From the NCBI GenBank assembly GCA_964036045.1, contig OZ038379.1, forward strand, positions 70,400,719 to 70,464,718: a stretch of DNA of 64,000 nt, written 5' to 3'. The notes under the pieces are model-generated. The model ran no database searches and was not told where the DNA came from. It saw only the letters and a program-made list of their open reading frames with translations. Below, in pieces: positions 21,661-31,871 of this stretch (position 1 is the stretch's first letter; the number at the start of each line of letters is the position of its first letter). Origin of the DNA: Eutreptiella sp. 'Long Island Sound 2002'. Its lineage: Eukaryota; Euglenozoa; Euglenophyceae; Eutreptiales; Eutreptiaceae. The translations under genes were made by a program, and so were the position numbers.

Positions 21661-22341
21661 AGGAAGGAGATGGACAAACCTGATGCGGAGGAATCTTCAG
21701 CACCATAGGCGGCTCTGAGGGCACATCTGCATCTGGGCTGTGCAATGCAACCTGAGAAACACAGTGAACGGCATCAGCAGTGGCACCCAAAAGGCATTCT
21801 TGGTGTCCAACCGAATCCGAACCAGAAATCTGCATCGTGCGGTGCTAAATCATTACCTGACGCTTCTATCGAAGGTTTAGTAATCTCACGCGACTGCACC
21901 CATAGATGTGGTGCGAGTGCACTGACGCCAGCAGGCAAACCAGTAGATATGTCTGCCTTACCCACGTCCTCTTCAAACATAAAACATGGGGTTCTGTTCA
22001 AATATGGATGCCGTAGCGAGCAGAAATTGGAACCCCCAGGATACAGCGGGGGCCCACGTTGGCGATGTATATGGTAGCATCACGACAACTCGCCATGACG
22101 ACCCCATCACGGCTCAGAGGCACAATGATGTCGCCTCTTACATCCTGCTTGCCCCCTTCAAGGTGAGCCTGTCCACTCCCATCAAATTGAATGGTACTGT
22201 GGCCGCTTCCCTCAGGGAGAGGGGTACGAATTCTTGACCTATCACCACCATACACTCACATCCTGTATCCGGTAACATGGAGCAACAGAAAGGCGCTGAG
22301 TGCGGAACCTTATAGGGCAATATTGAACCTGGTACAATGAC
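21661..22341 (-). pseudogene. Gypsy-1 retropepsin-like protease and start of linker
   Basis: On the minus strand CCSMLPDTGCECMVV holds the aspartic-protease DTG triad, and ILGVPISARYGIHI about 80 residues later matches the conserved ILG strand after the flap. The enzyme would cut the element's polyprotein. A frameshift near 22,215 separates the two halves. Compared with usual retropepsins the part between DTG and ILG is slightly long. The upstream neighbour should be gag, but the sequence is cut at 22,341 by block A. Confidence 0.75.
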
Positions 22342-24530
22342 CGAAGCACGACACGGCGCAACACGGCACCACAAAGCAGGGCGCACCGCACCACGACGCA
22401 GCATGGCGAAACACGGCACAACACGGCACGGTACACAACAGCAAACCACAGCACCAAAGCAAGGGACCCTAACCGAGGGTCTGACCCAACTAAGCCGCCG
22501 CACACCCCAGAGAGCGCCGCACCAGCCCGCCACAAACCGGCAAGGGGTCGACCGCGCGCCCGGCAACGACGGTTGCGGTCTGCCCACACAAATCCCCGCC
22601 ATAAAGCGGAGGGACACGGAAAATCCCAGCCCCCCTAACCCAAGGCCACACGAAACGGCCTGGCGCAACCGCCAAGCCGGCAGAGCCAGAACCTAACCCG
22701 GCAAGAAGGGCCACCGAGCCAAGCGTGTACATAACCAACCCGACCCATGGGGCCTTGGCAAGACCTAGCAAAACGCAAGCACCAACAGCAACCCGGTTAA
22801 CCACACCGCATGCCGACCAGTGCGTGCACCAGCCCAGGGAAGGCAGAGGGAGGAACAGGCAGACCCCCCGGCAAAAAAAAAACAGGGTGGGGGGCACGAG
22901 AAAGGCCCCAGTCAGACAGCACCGAAGACGGGACCCCCAAATGAACACCGGAGGACCAATCAGCCAAAACCGGCGACATCCAACCGAGAGCAGCGGCCCA
23001 CCAGATGAAAGGACACCCCGAACACGCCGACACACAACTCGCTGGGGCGGAGACGGGCAAGGAGAAACATACAAACAACATGGAAACATACAAACATAGA
23101 AACATACAGCCTGAACGAGAGCGGAAGGGTGGACGGAGACCACCAGACCCAGAACCGGGACAGCCAGCGACGGACACCACAAAGCCACAACACGACACGA
23201 CACGACCCCCTCCCCCCGCAACCCAAAAAAAAAAGAAAAGGGGACGGGGGGGAAGAAACCCCAACCATGGCAACACCCGCACACCCCCACGCCACAGGCA
23301 GCCCCCAGAAGGTGACGGGAAACAGACGCGGCGCACTCAAGAGGCCCCGCGCCCCAGTACCCAAGCCAGAAAAAAACCAGAGAGCAGACGAAACCCAAAC
23401 CCACACAGACGCGCCCCACCCCGCTAGAAATGGTCGGGTGCAAGCGGGGCACACGCACGAACACAAACACACCCCAACACCCCAACCAAGAGAGGCGGGG
23501 CACGGCCGAAGCCTTAGCCCAACACACACGCCCACACCGCACACCTCAATCAGGAATGGCGGGGTACAAGCGGGGCGCGCACACAAACCCCTACACGCCC
23601 CAACACCCGAGCCAGGAGTGGCAGAGCGCGGCTGCAACCCAGGCCCAAGCACACACCCCCGCACCGCACCCCCAGCCATGAGGGGCAGGGGACCGGGCAG
23701 GACGCGCACACAAACACACACACACCCAAACACCTCACCCAGGAGTGGCGGGGCGCAGCCGAAACCCGAGCCCAAGCAAACACACCCACACCGCACACCC
23801 GAGACGAGACCGGCGGGGTACAGGCGGAGCGCGCACAATACCACGCATGCCCCAACCAAGAATGGTGGGGTGCAGGCCGAAATTCAAGCCCGACCGCAAA
23901 TACCGCGAACCCCAGCCGGGAGTGGAGGGGCGAAACCACAACCCGTACCCAAACACACCCGGTAAAGACCCGAGCCAGGGCTGGCAGAGTTACCGCGACC
24001 CGAACCCAAGCACAACCCGGACCCAAACACAAACGCCACACAACAAAAGAAAACCCAGCGTCCATAGCCCGGGCACTGAGGCAGCCTGTGCCATGCAGGT
24101 GACCCGGCCAAACGAGATCCGGAGCCCGGGGGTAAGGCTGCATCCTAAGGCCAGCGCTGCTTTGGGACTCGAGGCGGAGCGTGCGACACCCAAGCGCCTC
24201 GGAACCCCAGTACCAAGAACATGCACGCATGCCTTGGGAACGGGATACGCCAGGAAGTCAGGTGAACCTCTAGGGTTCCGTCCAAAGGAGGGGACGTGCG
24301 AAAGCACGGGGGCACACCCTCCCGGCGAGACGGGCACGTCACGCTGGTGGCAAACAGCCCTCCCGGTGCAGCCCGGGGCCGCTTTGTTGGGGGCCACCAG
24401 TCAGGTCTAGCGGGATGTAAGTCGCTTCCCCTCTTCAAGCGCGGAGCCTCCTCCTGTTCGTCACAGCGGCAACGCCAGCGGGAGAAAGGAGCGCCTCTCC
24501 ACGACCGAGAGCCCCTACCTACCCACCTGC
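22342..24530 (+). mobile_element. GC-rich minisatellite block A inside Gypsy-1
   Basis: Sequence of entirely different composition lies between two copies of a Gypsy-1 segment: 13,388-22,341 (minus LINE-1) on the left and 24,531-25,507 on the right. It holds an irregular 5' part with A-rich and G-rich runs (22,870-22,905 and 23,222-23,262), a minisatellite (23,415-24,020), a 3' part that resembles 56,240-56,400, and a terminal CCTACCTACC run. No protein domain is visible; long minus-strand ORFs here only reflect GC-richness. See findings for the comparison with block B. Confidence 0.55.
23415..24020. repeat. Minisatellite A, about 62-bp units
   Basis: Some ten degenerate units carry a core like GCCAGGAGTGGCGGGG followed by CGCAGCC-type and ACACCGCACAC segments. 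GGAGTGG-like cores at 23,553, 23,615, about 23,679 and 23,742 are 62-64 bp apart. The core is an inverted repeat, GCCA/TGGC. Confidence 0.7.
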
Positions 24531-25565
24531 ATCCGATGGCTGTGCTCTAAGGCGTGGGGGAATACATCAATATTGCTGCACTTATGCAAAAGATTGAATA
24601 AACCTCAAGTGGTTCGAACAGTGGCCAATCAACATCGGAAATGACCCGCATATTTGAAACATCCTTCGTTGAATGTGACAGAACGGCGATGGATCTGGGG
24701 GTTCTTTGATCGGAATGTTTTCTTGATTGATCTGCCAAATGCAATGCTGCACTGGAGGTACACAATACTAACATACAAGACAACACGGGAAAGACATTAG
24801 CAGGAGAGGAAGGAGATGGAGAAACCTGATGCGGAGGAATCTCCAGCACCATAGGCGGCCCTGAGGGCACATCAGCATCTGGGCTGTGCAATGCAACCTG
24901 AGAAACACAGTGAACGGCATCAGCAGTGGCACCAAAAAGGCATTCTTGGTGTCCAACCGAATCCGAACCACGATTCTCCCCTTCAAAAAATGCCTGTTGT
25001 GTTGCTAAAAAATAATTAGCTGACGCTTCTTTCGATGGTTTAGTAATCTCACGCGACTGCACCCATGGATGTGGTGCGAGTTCACTGACGCCAGCAGGCA
25101 AATCAGTAGATATGTCGGCCTTACCCACGTCCTCTTCAAACATAAAACATGGGGGTTCTATTTTAATATGGATGCCGTAGCGAGCAAAAATTGGAAATCC
25201 CAGAATACAGCGGGGGCCCGACGTTGGCGATGTATATGGTAGCATCACGACATCTCGCCATTACGACCCCATCACAGCTCACAGGCACAATGATGTCGCC
25301 TCTTACATCCTGCTTGCCCCCTTCAAGGTGAGCCTGTCCCACTCCCATCAAATTGAATGGTACTGTGGCCGCTTCCCTCAGGAGGAGGGGTACCAATTCT
25401 TGACCTATCACCACCATACACTCACATCCTGTATCCCCTAACATGGAGCAACAGATAGGTGCTGGGTGCGGATCCTTATAGGGCGATATTGAACCTGGTA
25501 CGATGACTCCAGTGGATGTTCTTTTGAGATTGGTATAACCTCCATCTTAGTTTGGTATTTCCGAA
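24531..25565 (-). pseudogene. Second copy of Gypsy-1 protease and linker segment
   Basis: This matches 13,388-13,663 plus 21,661-22,341, with LINE-1 absent. Reading minus, it starts with a GGYTNLKRTSTGVIVPG lead-in, then LGDTGCECMVV (protease DTG), ILGFPIFARYGIHI, and a 233-codon frame (24,547-25,248) through the linker. It retains about 60 bp upstream of the DTG that the left copy lacks, so it represents the 5' side of the interrupted element. It also shows the LINE-1 target site unoccupied. Differences from the left copy are scattered, so the duplication is not recent. Confidence 0.8.
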
Positions 25566-27052
25566 ATCGCAGAGTTTTGGGCTAACGACTCCGGATCCCA
25601 CGTAATACACAATCAGCAATGGCACATACAAGATTGAGTCCAAATCATCATTAAAAATGCAAGACCCTGCAGTGTAGTACAGAAAGTCCACGACAACACG
25701 CACAGTTAGTTGTGTCGTACTTGGCAGCGTGTTTTGCAAGTCACAGAGCGTTCAATCTTATAACTGAAGCATGATCTGAGCTTAATTATAAACAATCAAC
25801 AACGTGCAAATGATCATCCATAATGTGCGCACGATCTCTGCTGGGCGCGCACTCTCCGACTCACGCTTGGGTGTGTATCACTGTTTCATGACACTCCCCT
25901 CACAAGACATCTGTACACCTGCGAAACAAGCAACAGACGTTCGACAGAAGCAAATAAAAATTGAAAACATCACTGTGGACATGCATATATAAACCACTGA
26001 CCAACCATAATCATCCCTGTACGCTGGACCCTGATGCTGATGATCTCTGGCCTGTGAATTCTGGTTAATCTTGGTCTCTGGATTTCGATCAGCTCTGTTT
26101 TCTGGACTCCGATTAACTCTGTTCTCTGGATCACTCCACGTCTGCAAAAGAAAGAAAGCAAGGACAAACATGTCGCCGCACCACTGTGACTACAAAGTTG
26201 GACACAGCATAATGTATGCCTGACTCAATGCCCTTAGTTGGGGGGGGGCATAAATCGAACCCTTGATCGTTCAACACCGATGATTGCTTTATCTCAAAAT
26301 CACAAACAAAAAAATAAACGACGTCCGTAAGAAACAACCAAAGCATCAGCGAAGGGGAATGTAATCCTATTACTTGTCACGGGGCCACTCAGGCTAGTAC
26401 CTCTTATGCCTAGGGCAAAGGGGGCTTGATGTCTGGTAAACAGATGCTGCATCCTCAGAGGGCGCACTGTCTGCAACGGTTGGGCCGGGGACCAGGGGGT
26501 TGCGTTGCGCTCTCTGACCAAAAATAACTGGCGCCTGGTGCTGGAAGAAGGGAAACAGCTACAAACCAGCTTCAGTGCCAGGGGAAGCCAAATCTCACAG
26601 GGGGCGTCGGCTACGTACTATACGGTGTAGGCGAATTCACCGATGACCTGCAGAGTGAACCTGAAAACTGGCTGATACTGCTATATACAAGGTCAACATG
26701 ATTCGTGTCAACACACAGAAGACATGCAATACATTCAATGAAATTTGGTACTCCTGAATTCCCACTTCCCAAGGAAGGGCCCACGTGCCAACGGTGGGAT
26801 AAAAAGTAGAAACAACTGATTAACAGTTCATACACAATAATACATGAGAGGGGAAGGAAAAGACTGTTGTCCTGTGACAGAACCTCAGAAACAAGAGGGG
26901 GGAGGCTGACGACGTCGCAAGGGCCATGGCGTAGACACCTGTGAGACAGCGTGCCATTTGCCAAGCCAATGCAAAACTGTCATCACCACGCCCTGCAGTC
27001 GGACATACCAGTCTGAAGTATTGAAATAAAAGTATGTGTAACCCACTTCTGA
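25566..27052. other. Non-coding stretch with a short coding-like repeat
   Basis: Gag of Gypsy-1 would be expected here but no zinc knuckle or capsid-like frame is seen. The only structured feature is the 24-bp repeat at 26,057-26,128. Short ORFs are unconvincing. Confidence 0.35.
26057..26128 (-). repeat. Three 24-bp tandem units
   Basis: Three consecutive 24-mers end in CTCTG or TTCTG. On the minus strand they encode an eight-residue repeat, roughly PENRxNRx, within a 97-codon ORF (25,878-26,171). The unit length keeps the frame, so a small repeat protein is possible, but there is no other coding support. Confidence 0.55.
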
Positions 27053-27423
27053 ATTACTTAGGCAGCTCAAGTTGCATGGTCAAAATCACAGCAAATGCAC
27101 CCCATTTGGACAACGCAAAAAAATAGTTTTTCACAGGCTCTGTTTTTTCAAAACAGAATATTAGTCCAAAGAAAGTATCCTTCTTACCATTTGTGCCATT
27201 TTGTGCCTTTTTTCGGACAGCCTAAAACAAAAAAAAAACTATAAAAAAAAAAAGAAATCTTATGATTTCAGTGGAAAATGATGTGCTTTTAGCGGAAATT
27301 GGAAATTTGCGTTCCTCTTGTTTTTTGGATGAACATGGTCTGCAGAAAACATGATTGCAACATCATTTTCTGTTCTGCATGTTCATTGCATACCTGGAAA
27401 AATGAATTGTTGATCAAATTCTA

Positions 27424-27441
27424 TGCGGGAGGCCTCGCGCA
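27424..27441. repeat. Palindrome, GCGAGGCCTCGC family
   Basis: TGCGGGAGGCCTCGCGCA, one mismatch from a perfect palindrome. Confidence 0.65.
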
Positions 27442-27528
27442 ATCAGGAACAAGGATCATTAAAACAGAAGCATGGCGGATTAAATATCATTGCAAAGCAT
27501 ATGCAACATGTGGTTCAAGGGCTGCCCC

Positions 27529-27548
27529 ATGCGCGAGGCCTCGCACAT
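27529..27548. repeat. Palindrome, GCGAGGCCTCGC family
   Basis: ATGCGCGAGGCCTCGCACAT, with one mismatched pair compatible with a CG-to-CA change. Confidence 0.65.
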
Positions 27549-27715
27549 AACTTACTAAACCAAAAACCTCACCCGATTCATTTTCCTTTGGGAAGACGGC
27601 TTCAGGGTCGAGTGGTCTTACTACCCACCCCACGGTTTGATTTTTGATTTGCACTGCGTGAAAAAAGAGGTATAGGTTGTGATTTTCAAGTTCTGGGACT
27701 GCATTGCAGTCCTCA

Positions 27716-27735
27716 TTGCGCGAGGCCTCGCGCAA
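27716..27735. repeat. Perfect 20-bp palindrome, GCGAGGCCTCGC family
   Basis: TTGCGCGAGGCCTCGCGCAA is identical to its reverse complement and may be closest to the ancestral form. Confidence 0.8.
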
Positions 27736-28529
27736 AAAAAGGCCCAGAGAATATATTCTTTGTACCATTGTGATGGGGTCTCATCTGATAGGGCTTGTGC
27801 ACAACCTTCACTGAAGCAACGAGTACCTAAATTGTCGCTGAGTCATTGAAATTTACCAGAAGCTTGCCCCCCCCCTGAGGCGGAAAATCGCTTTTTGGGC
27901 TTGGTCAGCACCTGCGCTTGGCAGACTGCTTCCACCAGGGCACTTTCTTTCTCCAAGTATCGAACATCATCTGGATAATTGGTGTCGCTTGCACTACATT
28001 GCATTTTAATCTCCAAAAAATCAGTTTTTTTGGCCCAAACAAGCGATCAAAAAAGTGCCACGCATGACAAATTAATATTTTCTTTGCACATTTTACTTTC
28101 ATCTATAGTCAACAACGGAAGGATCAGGTTTTTCTTCAGTGAAAGCTACAAGGGGGATCCCTGTCCAGCTCAGCATCATCTGTTGAGTGGACATGCTTCA
28201 TGTGTTACCAGTGATACTCTTTTTTTTGCTTGACACTCCCCATAACTTGTGGCAGGTGTGCATCATTAGCAATGCTGAAGGATGCACCCTGTGCAACACC
28301 TCCAACGTATGTGCTCCTTTTGTTAGGAATGCAACAACATTAGAAATGATTTTTTGAGTCATCAATTAGATTTGCAAGGCTTGTTTAGAGCGCTGAATGT
28401 CCGCCAACGTAAACATATTGTACAATGTGATCAGGTCAAGGGTGCCTGTAATGTCACTCCAGTGTAGGCGCCTGCTTGATTCCTCAATTCTACCATCATT
28501 ACCTGACTTTGGAGGGGCAATGCACTGCT

Positions 28530-28553
28530 CCTTGCGCGACGCCTCGCGCAAGG
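28530..28553. repeat. 24-bp palindrome, one mismatch
   Basis: Arms CCTTGCGCGA and TCGCGCAAGG surround the centre, where one base breaks the AGGCCT core. It is the longest arm pair of the family in this window. Confidence 0.75.
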
Positions 28554-28899
28554 GAACAGTCCATTGCCCCCAAAAAAGCATTTTGTGGACCCATGAGGAC
28601 CACGAAAAGGCCAAAATTCCTTACATAAGAGTTCCTTTGGTGTTTCAAAAACGGCTTGATTTTTTACACGCCAAAAAATGGTTCTTTTGATGTTTTTCGA
28701 GGCCCTGTATTTTGGGCACTTTCTGTCGTTTTATACCATGCAACTTGAGCCGCCTAAGAAATATGTAAGGACTTCCTGAACTCCGTGAGACCTATACAGA
28801 AAGAGGAGAGCAATCAGAGCATCAAAGGCGGTAATATACACGACATAAAGAGGAAACACATCGGTGATCACGCACATGCACCTGACCCCAAAATCTGTG

Positions 28900-29560
28900 C
28901 GCCATTGTAAACATTTTGGATGTACTTTTCGTGCGTCCTTTAACCTCACATCAATCTTGTGTTTGATGTTGTAGCACAGCCATTCCTCATTTATGTCATG
29001 CATCAATTCAGATGCCTTCCTCCACTGAGGTTTGTCTTACCCCTTGTATTTTTCAAACCATTTAACAATGTTGGGACGGCGTGCCCTGTCCTGACCTCTG
29101 TTCTTGTGAACTGTATGTTTTAAAAAATTTTTGAGGACGAATTTCTCATCATCAACCAACGTCTCCTTGTCGGTGTAAAAATGTAGGGGTGGAGCTCCGT
29201 GTGTCAAGGGGCGGTTGTATGGTTTGAGCGGCAATGACTCAACCTGTTGTTCACCATACGGACCAGCAATTCTATACCTACCTGCACATAGCCTCTCCAA
29301 AATTCAAGCAGGACCAACCCAAAGACGGTCCAATTTACTCTCCCCCGGTTTACGAATGATTTCCAACCAAACACGATCACCAGGTTCAAAATTGAGAGGC
29401 GGGTGTTCCGTCAGGTATTTGGCACTGAATTCATCATGTATTTTTGTGAGCTTGGCACTCACATATTCCCTTCCCCTACGCACACGTTAAAAGAATTGGT
29501 ACGCATCCTCTGATCCGTAATCAGGTGCCCTTTGGGGGGTGATCCCCAAACCCAATGGGA
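28900..29560 (-). pseudogene. Gypsy-2 integrase tail and chromodomain
   Basis: The frame 29,037-29,300 carries KNFLKHTVHK and NIVKWFEKYKG, and after an in-frame TAA at 29,037-29,039 continues DKPQWRKASELMHD and INEEWLCYN. Together these align with the chromodomain at the end of Gypsy-1 (GPEWHPATSFLHD, IQEEWLIYN). 29,204-29,389 holds part of the integrase C-terminal region in another frame. The stop lies in the middle of the chromodomain fold. Confidence 0.68.
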
Positions 29561-29601
29561 TCCCTACCGAAAGAAAGTCTATGTGGCGTATCGTTAGCAC
29601 A

Positions 29602-30820
29602 TTAAAGTGCCAGAGGCAATAAATCAGTCCACTTACAATTTCTGCCTGCCTGCTGTAACAACTTGCGTAAGCTGTCGACAACTACCTGTACTGCCCGCTC
29701 AGCCCTACCATTACTCTTCTTACGATACACAGGGGATCTATACTTCTCCATTCCTGAGAGCTGACAGAATGTGGAAAAAAAATCTGCATGCAAAATTTTA
29801 TCCACGTCGCTAAAAATTTCCTTCGGCAGCCCAAAGAAAGTAACAAAACGCGTCTGAAACAGAGAAGCCAGCTCAGATGAGGTAATGGTGGTGCTGCATG
29901 GCAGTGCCATTACATATCCTGTTAAACGACAGACAATTACAAAAACTGAGTCATACACAACAGCTCCCTGTTTTACTTAATCCAATTTACAAAAAGTCTG
30001 CTGAGATAGAACTAAACCGATACTCAGGTATTGGATATGAATGCATAGTATCAGGCTGCAGACCCTTGAGACCCTTGACAGCCTGACAGACCTGACAATG
30101 TCCTAACTGCAGCGCAATGCGTTCTTTCATCTTGGTGTATGAAAACTTTCGTGGCTGTCCTTTATCAAGCTTCTGAAAATTGTATTTTCTGTCAATGAGC
30201 TGGTGTGTTTTCTGAATGCCTGGATGGGCATATGTATGTGTCGCCACTATGACTTTGTCCAACAGAGACAAAGTGACACAAATACGCCCTGCCAATCGAA
30301 CACGACCCTTATGTAATCTGTACTGACCACTGATACCATCTGCCTGTAATGTTGTCCAATGTGGACCCATCACTGGGTCAGCAGCATATTCTGGATCCCA
30401 ATCACTATACAACACAGCGGTATCAGGGGGGGCTTTGATTGTATTTAGTGTGTGTATGTGTAAATCTTCCACTGTATCAATGAGCAGCTCGTGCCCGTCA
30501 TCCACTAAGACACATGAAACTGTAGAAATTTTTGTGTGACGTAACTTGCGCTTGACTACTCGAGAAGGTCTGCTCTGTTGAAAAACTGCAGGGTTGCAGT
30601 ATAAGTGAAATCCGCGAATATCAGCAAAAGCTGATGCATGCACAAGGGAGGGATGATCAGAAATGTGACGAATTTCTGCAACCGCACGGGCCCCAAGAAG
30701 AAGCTCACGTGCCTCCGTTTGATGAGGTATGTGGACTGCAACACACTCAGTGCGGTCAGGAGCCATACAGGCACGTACACTAAGATACTCTCGAAAATCA
30801 TTTGGTTGCTGTTCACGCAA
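29602..30820 (-). pseudogene. Gypsy-2 integrase zinc finger and catalytic core
   Basis: 29,987-30,820 contains the zinc finger (HTYAHPG, later CQVCQAV) and the first catalytic Asp in SISADFL. After a frameshift near 29,980, 29,602-29,958 carries the second Asp in EIFSDVDK and the Glu in SNGRAERAVQ. All three DDE residues are therefore still encoded. The start of the 277-codon frame is a charged spacer between RNase H and integrase. Confidence 0.82.
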
Positions 30821-30979
30821 CTTACGTTGCGTGTATTCACGTTCACGCTGTTCACACTGGTTCGAACTCTCAAGGTCGTTTTCACTGCCGTGAAAAGATA
30901 CATCCTGAGCTTACCCTGCTGGGTATGCCCAGCATGATAACACATCAGGGGCTTCATTTTCAGCCCCCTTATGATACAG

Positions 30980-31871
30980 TATTACAAAATTGAAACGACT
31001 TCAAAACTCGTGCGGTCGGCCACGACAACCCAAAGGCCCAGACACAGTACACAAATCCTCCTTATACCACTGTACAATACTACTATGATCTGTACGTACC
31101 AATACTTCCTGATGTCCTATCCATGACTGAAACTTTAACAAACTACATACAACAGCATACATCTCTCTTTCCCTCACTGTCCATCCGTCCTGTCCTATAC
31201 CTTTATCTTTATGCTTACCTGCTGTCTTACTGCCCTGAGGTTTTCTAGAAAAAAAACGACAGATGCCAATTCCCGTCGTCCTGTTCCTGTTCTAACAGTC
31301 CCCCTACAGCGAAATCTGATGCATCAGTGGACAACCGCCACCGTGCACCAGGACGCGGTAGATACAACTCAACTTTCTCAATCAGAGAATCTTTGATTTG
31401 CTGAAATCCCGACTCCATTTCAGGAGTCCACTTGATCTCTGATTGTTTGGGGGTAAGCTTACCCATTACCATCTACTGCCGGCCCCCCTTGTACATCCTC
31501 AAACTAATACATACCTTTTAGGGCTTCCATCAAGGGGGCAGCATACTTGGCATAGTTACGTATATACATACTATACCAATTTGCCAAACCAAGGAAATTC
31601 TTTCAGAGCCTTGGCATTGGTAATGTGTTTGATTTCCCAATCTCGAAGGGCCTGTGTTTTACTCGGATTAGGGAAGCGTTTGCCGTTACAAAGTACATGC
31701 CCTACATACTGTACTTGACGGCGCAGCAAAAAACACTTTTCAGGCTTGACCGTGAGGTCAGCAGATGCAAATGCATGAAACAGCTCACGCATACAAAGAT
31801 AATGATAATACAACTTATCCTGATCTGAAGGGTGGGAAGGAATGATAAATGAAAAGGGGGTGACCATATCA
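30980..31871 (-). pseudogene. Gypsy-2 end of reverse transcriptase and RNase H
   Basis: 31,571-31,871 reads PSDQDKLYYHYL, KPEKCFLLRRQVQYVGHVL and NGKRFPNPSK, the palm-to-thumb region after the YxDD motif. After a frameshift, 31,245-31,472 starts RNase H with WRLSTDASDFAVGG (Asp). Past a run of eight T (minus strand) near 31,250 the frame shifts and continues with REREMYAVVCSLLKF (Glu) and VRTDHSS (Asp), down to about 30,980. The N-terminal two thirds of RT is missing, cut by the junction with C-rich DNA. Confidence 0.8.

Larger units (their letters stand above)
8022..22341 (-). mobile_element. Gypsy-1: decayed Ty3/gypsy chromovirus, split by LINE-1
   Basis: Minus-strand fragments give, in order from right to left, retropepsin, a long linker, reverse transcriptase, RNase H, integrase and chromodomain. 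This is the order of Ty3/gypsy elements of the chromovirus branch. LINE-1 occupies 13,664-21,643 within the linker. No LTRs and no gag could be identified, so the ends are unknown. The right edge at 22,341 is where the GC-rich block A begins. A second copy of the 13,388-22,341 part, without LINE-1, lies at 24,531-25,507. Several in-frame stops and frameshifts make it inactive. Confidence 0.85.
27053..28762. mobile_element. Segment bounded by 28-bp terminal inverted repeats
   Basis: 27,053-27,080 and 28,735-28,762 are inverted repeats with about two mismatches (shared core GCTCAAGTTGCATGGT). Weaker similarity continues inward for about 40 bp. The 1.7-kb interior has no transposase frame, so this could be a non-autonomous DNA transposon or foldback element. 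It contains four copies of the GCGAGGCCTCGC palindrome. No clear target-site duplication is seen beside the repeats. The right end adjoins the Gypsy-2 chromodomain region. Confidence 0.5.
28763..31871 (-). mobile_element. Gypsy-2: truncated Ty3/gypsy chromovirus
   Basis: Minus-strand frames give the 3' half of a pol polyprotein: the end of RT, RNase H, integrase and chromodomain. It is related to but clearly distinct from Gypsy-1; the two share wording around the chromodomain and integrase. The sequence is cut at about 31,871, close to the RT active site, where the C-rich LINE-2 region begins. No LTRs were identified. Frameshifts and stops make it inactive. Confidence 0.82.

Noticed and set aside
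22337-23965. Plus-strand Pro/Thr/Arg-rich ORFs in block A as a gene
   Set aside because: Composition is fully explained by C-rich low-complexity DNA and minisatellite units; no conserved motif.
22490-24230. Minus-strand ORFs of 350, 299 and 226 codons in block A
   Set aside because: They overlap one another in different frames and reflect GC-richness and the 62-bp repeat; no domain in any of them.
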